Source of the DNA: Pseudoflavonifractor sp050943825 | GTDB taxonomy: Bacteria > Bacillota > Clostridia > Oscillospirales > Oscillospiraceae | NCBI RefSeq assembly: GCF_050943825.1 | Contig: NZ_JBMNPX010000006.1 | Location: forward strand, 82,780-146,779 | DNA: 64,000 nt | Reading direction: 5' to 3' | Part shown: positions 33,343-41,205 of the stretch, one piece after another | Layout: every line of letters begins with the position of its first letter | Position numbering within the stretch: position 1 is the first letter of the stretch | The notes under the pieces: generated by a model | The model's database searches: none | The model's input: only the letters and a program-made list of their open reading frames with translations | What the model was told of the DNA's origin: nothing | Translations under genes and position numbers: made by a program

Positions 33343-34665
33343 TTAGACCAGGCGCCAGTCGCAGAAGGTACCGCCCTTCATCTCGTAGCCGGGGGCCAGG
33401 ATGCTGAAGCGGCGGACGTTCAGGTTGGGCAGGGTGCTCCAGATCAGGCGGCAGTGCTTGGCCACCAGGCGCAGCTTCCGCAGGTCGGAGATGTTCTCGT
33501 CTGGCTTGCCCTCCACCACGATGAAGTCGCCCATCAGGCCGGGCTTCAGGGTGCCGGTCACGTCCTGCAGGCCGCACAGCTCGGCGCCGTTGGCAGTGGC
33601 CGCCTTGATGGCCTCCAGGGGGGACAGGCCGCACTGGACCAGCAGCTCAATCTCCCGCACCGTGGCGTTGGTGCCGTCCACCGGGTCGGAGGGCAGCAGG
33701 TCGGTGCCCACGCAGATCTTGACGCCGTGCTTGTGGGCGTAGGTCACGCCCTGGCGGTGGGTCTTGGCAGCCTCGCGGCCCTTCTCCACCTGGTGGGCGG
33801 GGCAGCCGTGGGCCAGCAGATAGTCGTCGCTGGAGGAGACGGAGAGGGTGGGCACAAAGTAGGTGCCGTGCTCAGCCATCAGCTTGGCAGTCTCCTCGGA
33901 GAGGGTGTAGCCGTGCTCCACGGAGTCCACGCCCAGAAGGACGGACTGGCGGATGGCCTTGTCGTTGGACAGGTGGGCAAAGCACTTCTTCCCCGCCCGG
34001 TGGGCCACGTCCACCACGGCCTTCACTTCCTCGTCGGTCATCTGCATGTCGCACAGACCCTCGTTGGCGGAGGCCATGCCGCCGGTATACATCATTTTCA
34101 GCTGGTCGGCACCCGCAGCCAGCTGGAGCCGGGCGGCCTTCATGAACTCGTCCACGCCGCTGCACATGACCACCGAGTTCTCCTCGGAGCCGTGGCCGTT
34201 GTGGGCCACCAGGCCCTTGCCGCAGGCGATGATGTTGGGGCCGCAGAGCATGTTCTTGTTGATGGCCTTCTTCAGGCCCACGTCGATATCGTCAGGCAGG
34301 GCGGCACTGCGGATGGTGGTGACGCCGCAGTCCAGGGCCTCAGCCGCCCGGCGGTAGCTCAGCAGGGTGCGGTAGGGCACGCCGAACTCGTCATAGCTGT
34401 TGCCCAGCGCACGGTAGGGCAGCATCAGATCCAGGTGGACATGGCAGTTGATGAGGCCGGGCAGAATGGTGTGCCCGGACAGGTCGAACACCGCGTCCTC
34501 CGGGCCAGCCTTGGCCAGGATCTCCTCATTCATCTCGCCCACATACTCCACGACGTCCTCATTGAACTTGTCCTCAATGTTGTCAAAGACATAGAGGCCG
34601 TTCTCAATGGCCGGCGCGCCGGTACCGTCCACGATGCGCACATTCTTCAGATAGGTACGTGACAT
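33343..34665 (-). CDS. Metal-dependent amidohydrolase (imidazolonepropionase-like)
   Basis: 440 residues from the ATG at 34665 (AAGGGAG upstream); 162 bases of open frame before it contain the promoter. TIM-barrel amidohydrolase motifs: GLINCHVHLDLML (His75, His77), the metal-ligand region ADQLKMMYTGG, CFAHLSNDKAI, GVDSVEHG, and the catalytic Asp in ICVGTDLLPSD. The class includes Xaa-Pro and Xaa-Arg peptidases, so a dipeptide or N-acyl amino-acid hydrolase is likely. First gene of its operon, divergent from the YheO-type regulator. Confidence 0.88.
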   Translation of the reverse strand: MSRTYLKNVRIVDGTGAPAIENGLYVFDNIEDKFNEDVVEYVGEMNEEILAKAGPEDAVFDLSGHTILPGLINCHVHLDLMLPYRALGNSYDEFGVPYRTLLSYRRAAEALDCGVTTIRSAALPDDIDVGLKKAINKNMLCGPNIIACGKGLVAHNGHGSEENSVVMCSGVDEFMKAARLQLAAGADQLKMMYTGGMASANEGLCDMQMTDEEVKAVVDVAHRAGKKCFAHLSNDKAIRQSVLLGVDSVEHGYTLSEETAKLMAEHGTYFVPTLSVSSSDDYLLAHGCPAHQVEKGREAAKTHRQGVTYAHKHGVKICVGTDLLPSDPVDGTNATVREIELLVQCGLSPLEAIKAATANGAELCGLQDVTGTLKPGLMGDFIVVEGKPDENISDLRKLRLVAKHCRLIWSTLPNLNVRRFSILAPGYEMKGGTFCDWRLV

Positions 34666-34739
34666 AAGCAATGCTCCCTTCCAGCTCGTCTGTTGGTTTT
34701 TTCCAGTCTCAGTCCATCCGTTTGTATTTCTATCCACTG

Positions 34740-34778
34740 TAATAAAATTTATTATACGCTGAATTTTCGTCATGTCAA
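34740..34778 (-). promoter_or_regulatory. Operon promoter with overlapping palindromic operator
   Basis: Minus strand TTGACA (34778-34773), 16 bp, TATAAT (34756-34751). The palindrome TAATAAAATTTATTA (34740-34754, 7-bp arms) overlaps the -10 box, a natural site for the divergently encoded regulator. Confidence 0.65.
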
Positions 34779-34916
34779 TAATGGGTTCTCCTGATATGGC
34801 CAGTCTGTTTTTGTCGTTTTTCACCAATCCATCTCTTTTTCTGGAAAAACGCTTGTGCGCAATTTTTATTTGTGATATTTTGATCTATCATGACCCATTC
34901 AGGAAAGGGAGACGCT

Positions 34917-35576
34917 ATGGAACGGGCGGAAATTGTACTTACCCCTACGGATCGGCTGATTCTGGAGTCCTACCGGGAGCTCGTGTGCGGGCTGGAAGAT
35001 TATCTGGGCGGCGCATATGAGATTGTACTGCACAGTCTGGAGTCAATGGAGCACTCTGTCATCGCCATTGCCAACGGCCACTATACCAACCGGCATGAGG
35101 GCTCCCCCATTACAGACCTTGCTCTTGACATGCTCCGCTCCATTGAGCAGGAGAACGGGAAGAGCTATATCTCCTATTTCGCCCGCAACCGCCGGGGGGA
35201 GCCTCTGCGCTCCACCACCATTGTGATTTACGGGGAAAACCGGCGGGCCATTGGTCTGCTCTGCATGAATTTTTATCTGAACACCCCCCTGCACAAGGTG
35301 ATCAGTCACCTGACGGAGAACGCGGTGGATGACCGGCCCATGCTGACGGAGACCTTTGTGGACAACGCGGAGGAACTGCTGACCCGGGTTGTGGAGCAGG
35401 TCAAGGAGGAGGTGGAGCAGGACAGCCACATCCTCCCCTCTCTCAAAAACAAGGAGATCATCAAGCGCTGCAACAGCCAGGGTATCTTCCAGATCAAAAG
35501 CGCGGTCACCAGTGTGGCCAAGCTGCTGAACATCTCAAAAAATACAGTCTATCTCCATCTGAAGTCTCTGGAGTAA
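34917..35576 (+). CDS. YheO/DauR-type transcriptional regulator
   Basis: 219 residues from the ATG at 34917 (AGGAAAGGGA). The YheO-like PAS domain (about 8-120) includes LGGAYEIVLHSLESMEHSVIAIANGHYTNRHEGSPITDLAL and GENRRAIGLLCMNFYLN; the C-terminal helix-turn-helix (160-219) ends SVAKLLNISKNTVYLHLKSLE. DauR of this family controls D-amino-acid catabolism. Divergent placement makes it the probable regulator of the amidohydrolase-RidA-permease-aminotransferase operon. Confidence 0.9.
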   Translation: MERAEIVLTPTDRLILESYRELVCGLEDYLGGAYEIVLHSLESMEHSVIAIANGHYTNRHEGSPITDLALDMLRSIEQENGKSYISYFARNRRGEPLRSTTIVIYGENRRAIGLLCMNFYLNTPLHKVISHLTENAVDDRPMLTETFVDNAEELLTRVVEQVKEEVEQDSHILPSLKNKEIIKRCNSQGIFQIKSAVTSVAKLLNISKNTVYLHLKSLE

Positions 35577-35589
35577 GCCCGATTTGACA

Positions 35590-35629
35590 AAAAAAGTCCC
35601 GCCGGTCCGTTGGACCGGCGGGACTTTTT
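35590..35629. terminator. Bidirectional terminator
   Basis: AAAAAGTCCCGCCGGTCC / GGACCGGCGGGACTTTTT perfect hairpin between convergent genes. Confidence 0.95.
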
Positions 35630-35640
35630 ACTGTGGGCGG

Positions 35641-36429
35641 TCAGCCGCCCTGCTTCTCCATGCGCTCCAGAACCAGAGCTGCCTGCTCCCGGGTCAGGGC
35701 TGTCCGGGGAGCCGTGCCGTCAAACAGGCCGCTGGCTTTGGCCGTCTTCCAGGCCTCCTCCGCCCAAGTGCTGACAGGCTGGGCCGCCTGCTCCGCCTGC
35801 CATGCCTCCATGGCGGCGCGGAACATCTGGTTGAATGTCTCCTGGGTCATCTCCGCTTCCCCTCCCTTCATCTCTCTGGCTACATCGGCGCGGAACTGGT
35901 CCATACTTTTGCCGTGCTTGGGGAACCAGTGGCCTACGTCGGCGTGGTTGGAGGCGATGCCCAGAGCGCAGCCCTCCGCGTGATCCACCACCACCCCGGG
36001 CTCCAGCGGGTCCAGCCCATACCGGGCACAGAGCATGGCGGTCAGCTCCACCGCATTGCGGTACACTGCGGCGAAATAGGCGGCGTTCTTCTCCGGGTCG
36101 TAGCCCACCATGGTGCCGCCCTGGTAGGTGTGGCCGGCGGGCTCCAGAATTTCAAAGCTGATATGGGTGTTGTTGGCGGAGACACCGCCCCCCTTGGGCG
36201 CGCCCGCGTGCCAGCCCCGCCAGTTCCAGGGCAGGGTCTGGATGACCCCGTCCCTGCATACAAAGGCGTGGGCGCAGGCCTCCACCCCCGGCTGGTTCCA
36301 TTTTTTCAGGAATACCTCCGGGTCGGGCTGGGCTACGCCGGTGGAGTGGACCATGACTCCCTTGGGAGTGATGGTCCGCCCCGCCTTCCAGCAGTCGCTG
36401 CCGGTGAGAATGCGTTCGGTCAGATTCAT
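35641..36429 (-). CDS. N-acetylmuramoyl-L-alanine amidase with C-terminal SLH-like segment
   Basis: 262 residues. Amidase_2/PGRP domain (about 18-175): zinc ligand His28 in GVMVHSTG, His150 (VVDHAEGCALG) and the His162/His167/Lys172 end (SNHADVGHWFPKHGK). Residues 215-262 (TWAEEAWKTAKASGLFDGTAPRTALTREQAALVLERMEKQ) match the tail seen in clostridial endolysins. No signal peptide, so export would need a holin, cell lysis or another route, like a phage endolysin. No other phage genes are nearby. Confidence 0.9.
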   Translation of the reverse strand: MNLTERILTGSDCWKAGRTITPKGVMVHSTGVAQPDPEVFLKKWNQPGVEACAHAFVCRDGVIQTLPWNWRGWHAGAPKGGGVSANNTHISFEILEPAGHTYQGGTMVGYDPEKNAAYFAAVYRNAVELTAMLCARYGLDPLEPGVVVDHAEGCALGIASNHADVGHWFPKHGKSMDQFRADVAREMKGGEAEMTQETFNQMFRAAMEAWQAEQAAQPVSTWAEEAWKTAKASGLFDGTAPRTALTREQAALVLERMEKQGG

Positions 36430-36530
36430 GTGCTTCCCTCCCCTCCAGAATATGCCGTCCCGCCCCGCTGTGTGGCATGTCCCCGTGCATCAGTCGAAAA
36501 AAATCCCGGGACAGCCGTCCCATACACCAC

Positions 36531-36560
36531 TTGCAAGGGGTCACCGGCCTGCATTATAAT
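36531..36560 (+). promoter_or_regulatory. Promoter of the aldo/keto reductase gene
   Basis: TTGCAA (36531-36536), 18 bp, TATAAT (36555-36560). Confidence 0.7.
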
Positions 36561-36630
36561 AAGACTGCGGCTGTGCGCACGGAAACGCCGGCCAATCTCC
36601 GCCCAGAGGGCGGGCCACAGGGAGGTCAAC

Positions 36631-37764
36631 ATGGAGAAACGACATTTCGCGTCCATTGGGGAGGACATCTCCCTGCTGGGCTATGGCTGTATGCGCTTTC
36701 CCACCCGTAAGAGTGACGGTATGATCGCCGTCCGGGAGAGCCGCCGCCTGCTGGAGCGGGCCCACGAGGCAGGAGTCAACTACTTTGACACCGCTTGGAA
36801 TTACCACAAGGGGGAGAGTGAGCCCTTCCTGGGGCAGGTGCTCTCCAAGTGGGACCGGAAGAGCTTCCACCTGGCCACCAAGCTGCCCACCTGGCTGGCC
36901 AAGTCAGCCTCCGACGCAGAGGATATTTTCACCCGCCAGCTCCAGCGCTGCCGGGTGGACTACTTTGATTTCTACCTGGCCCACAGCATTACCGCCGAGC
37001 ACTATGCCACCTTCCAGGCCTCGGGGGCCTATCAGGTGCTCTCCCACGAGAAGGCCAAGGGCCGCATCCGCCGTCTTGGCTTCTCCTTCCACGACCGGCC
37101 CGAGCTGCTGGAGAAGATTCTGGACGACCACCAGTGGGATTTTGTCCAGCTTCAGCTCAACTACCTGGACTGGGATCTGCAGGACGCCAAGCGCCAGTAC
37201 GAGATCGTCACCGAGCGGGGCCTGCCCGTTATCGTGATGGAGCCGGTGCGGGGCGGCGCCCTGGCCAGCCTGACCCCCGACGCCTGCTCCGTGCTGGAGG
37301 AGGCCGCACCGGGTAAGAGCGCCGCCTCCTGGGCCCTTCGGTATGCCGCCTCCCTGCCGGGGGTGATGACCGTGCTGTCCGGCATGTCGGCCATGGAGCA
37401 GGTGGAGGACAACATCGCCACCATGTCCCCCTTCCAGCCCCTCACGGAGGAGGACCGGGCCGTGCTGGCCAGAGCAGTGGAGGTCTACCGCTCCGCCGGC
37501 ACCATCCCCTGCACCGGCTGCCGGTACTGCACCGACTGCCCCAAGCATGTGGACATCCCCCGCATCTTCGCCATCTACAACCAGTTCTGCGTGGACGGCA
37601 AAAAGAGCTCCTTCGACAACACCTGGGACCTGATTCCCGAGTCCATGCGGCCCGACCAGTGCGTCCGCTGCGGCCAGTGCGTGGACCGCTGCCCCCAGCA
37701 CATCGCCATCCCCGATCGGATTGCGGAGGTGGCTGCTGCCGCCGCCGAGGCCGCCAAGGGCTGA
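36631..37764 (+). CDS. Aldo/keto reductase with C-terminal 2x[4Fe-4S] ferredoxin domain
   Basis: 377 residues. Barrel residues 1-280 with the AKR catalytic set Asp53, Tyr58 (FDTAWNYH), Lys84 (ATKLP) and His118 (LAHSI). The C-terminal domain has CTGCRYCTDCPKHVDIP and CVRCGQCVDRCPQHIAIP, two clusters of ferredoxin type. This architecture is common in anaerobes and suggests electron exchange with ferredoxin; the carbonyl substrate is unknown. ATG at 36631 follows GGGAGG. Confidence 0.94.
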   Translation: MEKRHFASIGEDISLLGYGCMRFPTRKSDGMIAVRESRRLLERAHEAGVNYFDTAWNYHKGESEPFLGQVLSKWDRKSFHLATKLPTWLAKSASDAEDIFTRQLQRCRVDYFDFYLAHSITAEHYATFQASGAYQVLSHEKAKGRIRRLGFSFHDRPELLEKILDDHQWDFVQLQLNYLDWDLQDAKRQYEIVTERGLPVIVMEPVRGGALASLTPDACSVLEEAAPGKSAASWALRYAASLPGVMTVLSGMSAMEQVEDNIATMSPFQPLTEEDRAVLARAVEVYRSAGTIPCTGCRYCTDCPKHVDIPRIFAIYNQFCVDGKKSSFDNTWDLIPESMRPDQCVRCGQCVDRCPQHIAIPDRIAEVAAAAAEAAKG

Positions 37765-37796
37765 AGTTTTCCACCCTCCGGAGATATTTTGTGGAC

Positions 37797-37844
37797 AAAA
37801 AGCAGGACGCCCGGCGCACTGTGCGCGCCGGGCGTCCTGCTTTT
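37797..37844 (+). terminator. Terminator of the aldo/keto reductase gene
   Basis: AAAAGCAGGACGCCCGGCGC / GCGCCGGGCGTCCTGCTTTT, 7-base loop. Confidence 0.95.
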
Positions 37845-37903
37845 GATTTGGAAGAGAGAGGAATAGAAGAGGGAGAAATGAAAAACTCATATTTTATATA
37901 GAA

Positions 37904-38013
37904 ACACGGCCAACCGTGTTGTCTCTGGTCCGCCACAACAGCCCGAGGCGGTATCGGTGGTGTTCCTTTGCTGTGAGGATAAGATACCACGGCCGGGGCG
38001 GCAATTGTTGGAC
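37904..38013 (+). ncRNA. Candidate structured RNA upstream of the lar operon
   Basis: Non-coding stretch with a first 6-bp hairpin (ACACGG / CCGTGT, 37904-37919) and a longer nested fold: GTCC (37928-37931) plus AACA (37937-37940) pairing with TGTT-GGAC (38006-38013); GCCCG (37941-37945) with CGGGGC (37994-37999); GGTATC (37950-37955) with GATACC (37983-37988); TCCT/AGGA at the tip. GGATTTTAAAT follows. Transcription and strand are not proved; no known family is recognised. Confidence 0.3.
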
Positions 38014-38093
38014 GGATTTTAAATAAGATATGAAGATTATGTAAACACCACCATTTTGTTTTCATTTCGTCTCTCTCAAAAGTGACATTTGTC

Positions 38094-38122
38094 TTGACTG
38101 CCTCAAAGCGGTCGTTTATACT
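38094..38122 (+). promoter_or_regulatory. Promoter of the lar operon
   Basis: TTGACT (38094-38099), 17 bp, TATACT (38117-38122). Confidence 0.8.
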
Positions 38123-38128
38123 GAGAAA

Positions 38129-38265
38129 GTCGGAGGTCAAGCGGCCTCCCTGGGGCCCAGAAGGGCCCCCTTACAGCATTTTTTCCTCTCCCCGGCCCAG
38201 CACACGGCAGAGCGCCGCGTAAGATGTCAGAAGACATGCCCCACTGTGGGTGTGTCTTTTTTTGT
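38129..38265 (+). promoter_or_regulatory. larE leader with terminator and competing hairpin (candidate riboswitch/attenuator)
   Basis: About 135 bases of untranslated leader. It contains a GGAGG/CCTCC and a GGGGCCC/GGGCCCC hairpin, then a small hairpin ATGTC-AGAA-GACAT (38224-38237) that overlaps the left arm of a terminator helix (38232-38241 with 38248-38257, C/G and G-U pairs, followed by TTTTTT). The two folds exclude each other, as in a switch. The segment GTCAGAAGACATGCC resembles the cobalamin-riboswitch B12 box, but other cobalamin elements are not evident. Confidence 0.55.
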
Positions 38266-38303
38266 TGCTCCGGGCCGGATATTCTTTCCTCAGGAGGATA
38301 TTT

Positions 38304-39056
38304 ATGACCCTTCAGGACTTTTTCCGCGCAAATCCCAAGGCCGCCCTGGCCTTTTCCGGCGGCACGGACTCGGCCTATCTCCTCTGGGCGGCCAGTCAGT
38401 GGGCCGTGGACGTGAAGGCCTACTACGTCCACTCCCCCTTCCAGCCCGCCTTTGAGCTCTCCGACGCTAAGCGGCTGGCGGAGGAGCTGCACATGCCCAT
38501 GACCGTGCTGGAGGCCGACGTGCTCTCCGTGCCCGGTGCGGCGGCCAACGGCCCCGACCGGTGCTACCACTGCAAGACCGCCCTGTTCACTCTCTTGAAG
38601 AACGCGGCCCTGGCCGATGGGTACACCCTCCTCATCGACGGCACCAACGCCTCGGACGACGCCGGGGACCGGCCCGGTATGCGGGCACTGAAGGAGCTGG
38701 CCGTCCGCTCCCCTCTGCGGGAGTGCAGCGTCACCAAGGCCGAGGTGCGGCAGCGGTCCAAGGATGCGGGGCTCTTCACCTGGGACAAGCCGGCCTACGC
38801 CTGCCTGGCCACCCGGGTGCCCACGGGCACAGCCATCACGCCGGAGGCCCTGACGGCGGTGGAGGGTGCGGAAAACGCCCTGGCCGCCCTGGGCTATCGG
38901 GATTTCCGGGTTCGTCTCTTCCACGGCGCGGCCAAACTTGAGCTGACGGAGGGCGATTTCATGAGAGCGGCAGGTGAGCGTGAGGCGGTCAAAGCCGCCC
39001 TTTCCCCCTGGTTCAAGACCGTACTGCTGGACTGCAATACACGGACGGGAGGCTGA
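38304..39056 (+). CDS. larE: Nickel-pincer cofactor sulfur transferase LarE
   Basis: 250 residues. PP-loop SGGTDS (18-23) adenylates the cofactor's carboxylate; Cys167 in PAYACLATRVPTG matches the sacrificial-cysteine position of Lactiplantibacillus LarE. It also has Cys87 and Cys90 (RCYHC), a third-cysteine arrangement seen in LarE forms proposed to use an Fe-S cluster instead of destroying their own cysteine. The ATG at 38304 has CAGGAGG; the upstream frame is leader. It is the first gene of the lar-fmdE-ABC operon. Confidence 0.94.
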   Translation: MTLQDFFRANPKAALAFSGGTDSAYLLWAASQWAVDVKAYYVHSPFQPAFELSDAKRLAEELHMPMTVLEADVLSVPGAAANGPDRCYHCKTALFTLLKNAALADGYTLLIDGTNASDDAGDRPGMRALKELAVRSPLRECSVTKAEVRQRSKDAGLFTWDKPAYACLATRVPTGTAITPEALTAVEGAENALAALGYRDFRVRLFHGAAKLELTEGDFMRAAGEREAVKAALSPWFKTVLLDCNTRTGG

Positions 39057-39061
39057 CAAAT

Positions 39062-39856
39062 ATGGACAACAAGCGGGATATTCTCTCTCTGCTCCGGTCG
39101 GTGGCGGCCGGGGAGTCCACCCCCGAGGACGCCCTGCTGGAGCTGAAGCTGTCCCCCTTTGAGGATTTAGGCTACGCCAAGGTGGATTACCACCGGTCGG
39201 TGCGCCAGGGCAATGCGGAGGTCATTTACGGCGCGGGCAAGACGCCGGAGCAGATTGTCGGCATTGTGGCCGCCATGCACAAGCGGGGCTGCGGCAATAT
39301 TCTCATCACCCGCATCGGCCTGGAGGCTGCGGAGATGGTGAGCCGGACGGCGGAGCTGGACTATCACCCTGAAGCCAAGCTGGCGGTGGCCTGGCCCCGG
39401 CCGGACACCCCTTCCCTGGGCCACATCGTGGTGGCCACCGGGGGCACCAGTGACCTGCCGGTGGCCGAGGAGGCCGCCCTCACCGCCGAGGCCATGGGCA
39501 ACCATGTCACCCGGCTGTACGACGTGGGCGTGGCGGGGCTCCACCGGCTGCTGTCCAAGCTGGACGTGCTCATGTCCGCCCGGTGCGTGGTGGCGGTGGC
39601 TGGCATGGAGGGCGCTCTTGCCAGCGTGGTGGGCGGTCTGGTGGACTGCCCGGTCATCGCCGTGCCCACCAGCGTGGGGTACGGCGCCTCCTTCCACGGC
39701 CTGTCCGCCCTGCTGTCCATGCTCAACTCCTGCGCCTCCGGCTCCGCCGTGGTCAATATCGACAACGGCTTCGGCGCCGGGTATCTGGCCAGCATGATCA
39801 ATCAGATGGAGGGTCTGCCCTCCCAAGACCAACACAAGGAGGCTTCCCAGCCGTGA
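39062..39856 (+). CDS. larB: Pyridinium-3,5-biscarboxylic acid mononucleotide synthase LarB
   Basis: 264 residues. An N-terminal helical part (LLRSVAAGESTPEDALLELK) precedes the PurE-like domain: YHRSVRQGNAEVIYGAGKTPEQI, VVATGGTSDLPVAEEAALTAEAMG, VAVAGMEGALASVVGGLVDCPVIAVPTSVGYG and the CASG...NIDNGFGAGYLA end. It carboxylates NaAD to give the two-carboxylate precursor of the nickel pincer. It starts 5 bases after larE and overlaps larC by four bases. Confidence 0.95.
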   Translation: MDNKRDILSLLRSVAAGESTPEDALLELKLSPFEDLGYAKVDYHRSVRQGNAEVIYGAGKTPEQIVGIVAAMHKRGCGNILITRIGLEAAEMVSRTAELDYHPEAKLAVAWPRPDTPSLGHIVVATGGTSDLPVAEEAALTAEAMGNHVTRLYDVGVAGLHRLLSKLDVLMSARCVVAVAGMEGALASVVGGLVDCPVIAVPTSVGYGASFHGLSALLSMLNSCASGSAVVNIDNGFGAGYLASMINQMEGLPSQDQHKEASQP

Positions 39857-41205
39857 AAATTCTGTACCTGGAGTGCAACATGGGCGCGGCGGGCGACATG
39901 CTCATGTCCGCCCTCTACGAGCTGCTGCCCGACAAGGCGGCCTTTGTCAGCACCATGAATTCCCTGGGCCTGCCCGGGGTCACCCTGACCCCTCTGTCCG
40001 CCAAGACCTGCGGCATTGCGGGCACCCGGATGGAGGTGACCGTGGGCGGCCAGGAGGAGGAGTCCCACGACGTGCCAATGGCCGCCGCTGAGGGGCACAT
40101 CCACGTCCACCCCCACGACCATGAGCATCATCACCACGACCACTGTCATCCGGAGAACCCCCACTGTCCCGGCCACGACCACTGCCACGAGCACCACCAT
40201 GACCACCATGAGCATGAGCACGGCCATCACCACCATCACCACGCCTCTCCCGGCCATATCGCTTCTCTCATCGGCGGCCTGCCCCTGCCCGGGGAGGTAA
40301 AGGCCCACGCTCAGGCGGTATACGACGCCATCGCCGCCGCCGAGGCCAAGGCCCACGGCTGCCCGGTGGACCAGGTCCACTTCCACGAGGTGGGGGCCCT
40401 GGACGCGGTGGCCGACGTGGTGGGTGTGTGCTACGCCATGTATCTGCTCGCGCCCGACAAAATTGTGGCCTCCCCCGTCCACGTGGGCAGCGGCTTTGTC
40501 CGGTGCGCCCACGGAGTGGTGCCGGTGCCCGCTCCCGCCACCGCCTTCCTGCTGGAGGGCGTGCCCTCCTATGGCGGCGAGGTGAAGGGTGAGCTGTGCA
40601 CTCCCACCGGGGCCGCTCTAGTGGCCCACTTCGCAAAGGAATTTGGACCCATTCCCGTCATGGCCACCCGCGGCGTGGGCTACGGCGTGGGCAAGAAGGA
40701 GTTTGAACGGGCCAACTGCGTCCGGGCCTTTTGGGGTGAGACGGCGGACGCCGCCAACGGCGAGATTGCCGAGCTGGTGTGCAACGTGGACGACATGACC
40801 CCCGAGGCCCTGTCCTACGCCTGCGCCCGGCTGCTGGAGGAGGGGGCTCTGGACGTGTACGCCACCCCCGGCGTGATGAAAAAGGGCCGTCCCGGCCATG
40901 TGATCACGGTGCTGTGTGACCCGGCCCGTGAGGAGCAGCTGGCCAAGGCCGTGCTGCGGGAGACTGCCACCAACGGCCTGCGGGTCCGTCGGTGGGACAA
41001 GTATTTCCTCACCCCCGGCCGGGAGACGGCAGAGACCCCCTTCGGTCCCATCCGCATCAAGACAGCCCAGGGCTGGGGCATTGCCCACCGCAAGCCGGAG
41101 TATGACGACGTGGCCGCCGCAGCCCACCGGGCAGGGGTTCCCTTCGCCCAGGTGTGGGAGGCGGCCCTGACTGGAACGAAAAAGGAGGAATCTGCCCATG
41201 AATGA
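39853..41205 (+). CDS. larC: Nickel insertion protein LarC (fused LarC1-LarC2) with long His tract
   Basis: 450 residues from a GTG start at 39853 that overlaps the larB stop (GTGA); AAGGAGG lies about 10 bases upstream. Domain 1 begins KILYLECNMGAAGDM; a His-rich insert at 82-135 holds 29 His in 54 residues; the second half has VCNVDDMTPEALSYAC and the CTP-using nickel-insertion core. In L. plantarum larC is split and joined by frameshifting, but here one frame encodes both. The His tract likely stores or buffers Ni(II). Confidence 0.96.
   Translation: MKILYLECNMGAAGDMLMSALYELLPDKAAFVSTMNSLGLPGVTLTPLSAKTCGIAGTRMEVTVGGQEEESHDVPMAAAEGHIHVHPHDHEHHHHDHCHPENPHCPGHDHCHEHHHDHHEHEHGHHHHHHASPGHIASLIGGLPLPGEVKAHAQAVYDAIAAAEAKAHGCPVDQVHFHEVGALDAVADVVGVCYAMYLLAPDKIVASPVHVGSGFVRCAHGVVPVPAPATAFLLEGVPSYGGEVKGELCTPTGAALVAHFAKEFGPIPVMATRGVGYGVGKKEFERANCVRAFWGETADAANGEIAELVCNVDDMTPEALSYACARLLEEGALDVYATPGVMKKGRPGHVITVLCDPAREEQLAKAVLRETATNGLRVRRWDKYFLTPGRETAETPFGPIRIKTAQGWGIAHRKPEYDDVAAAAHRAGVPFAQVWEAALTGTKKEESAHE

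Noticed and set aside
35641..36429. Prophage region
   Set aside because: The amidase is endolysin-like, but no portal, terminase, capsid, holin or integrase is nearby.
38129..38265. Cobalamin riboswitch
   Set aside because: Only a B12-box-like piece (GTCAGAAGACATGCC) matches; I cannot find the other conserved core segments or the usual length of about 200 bases.
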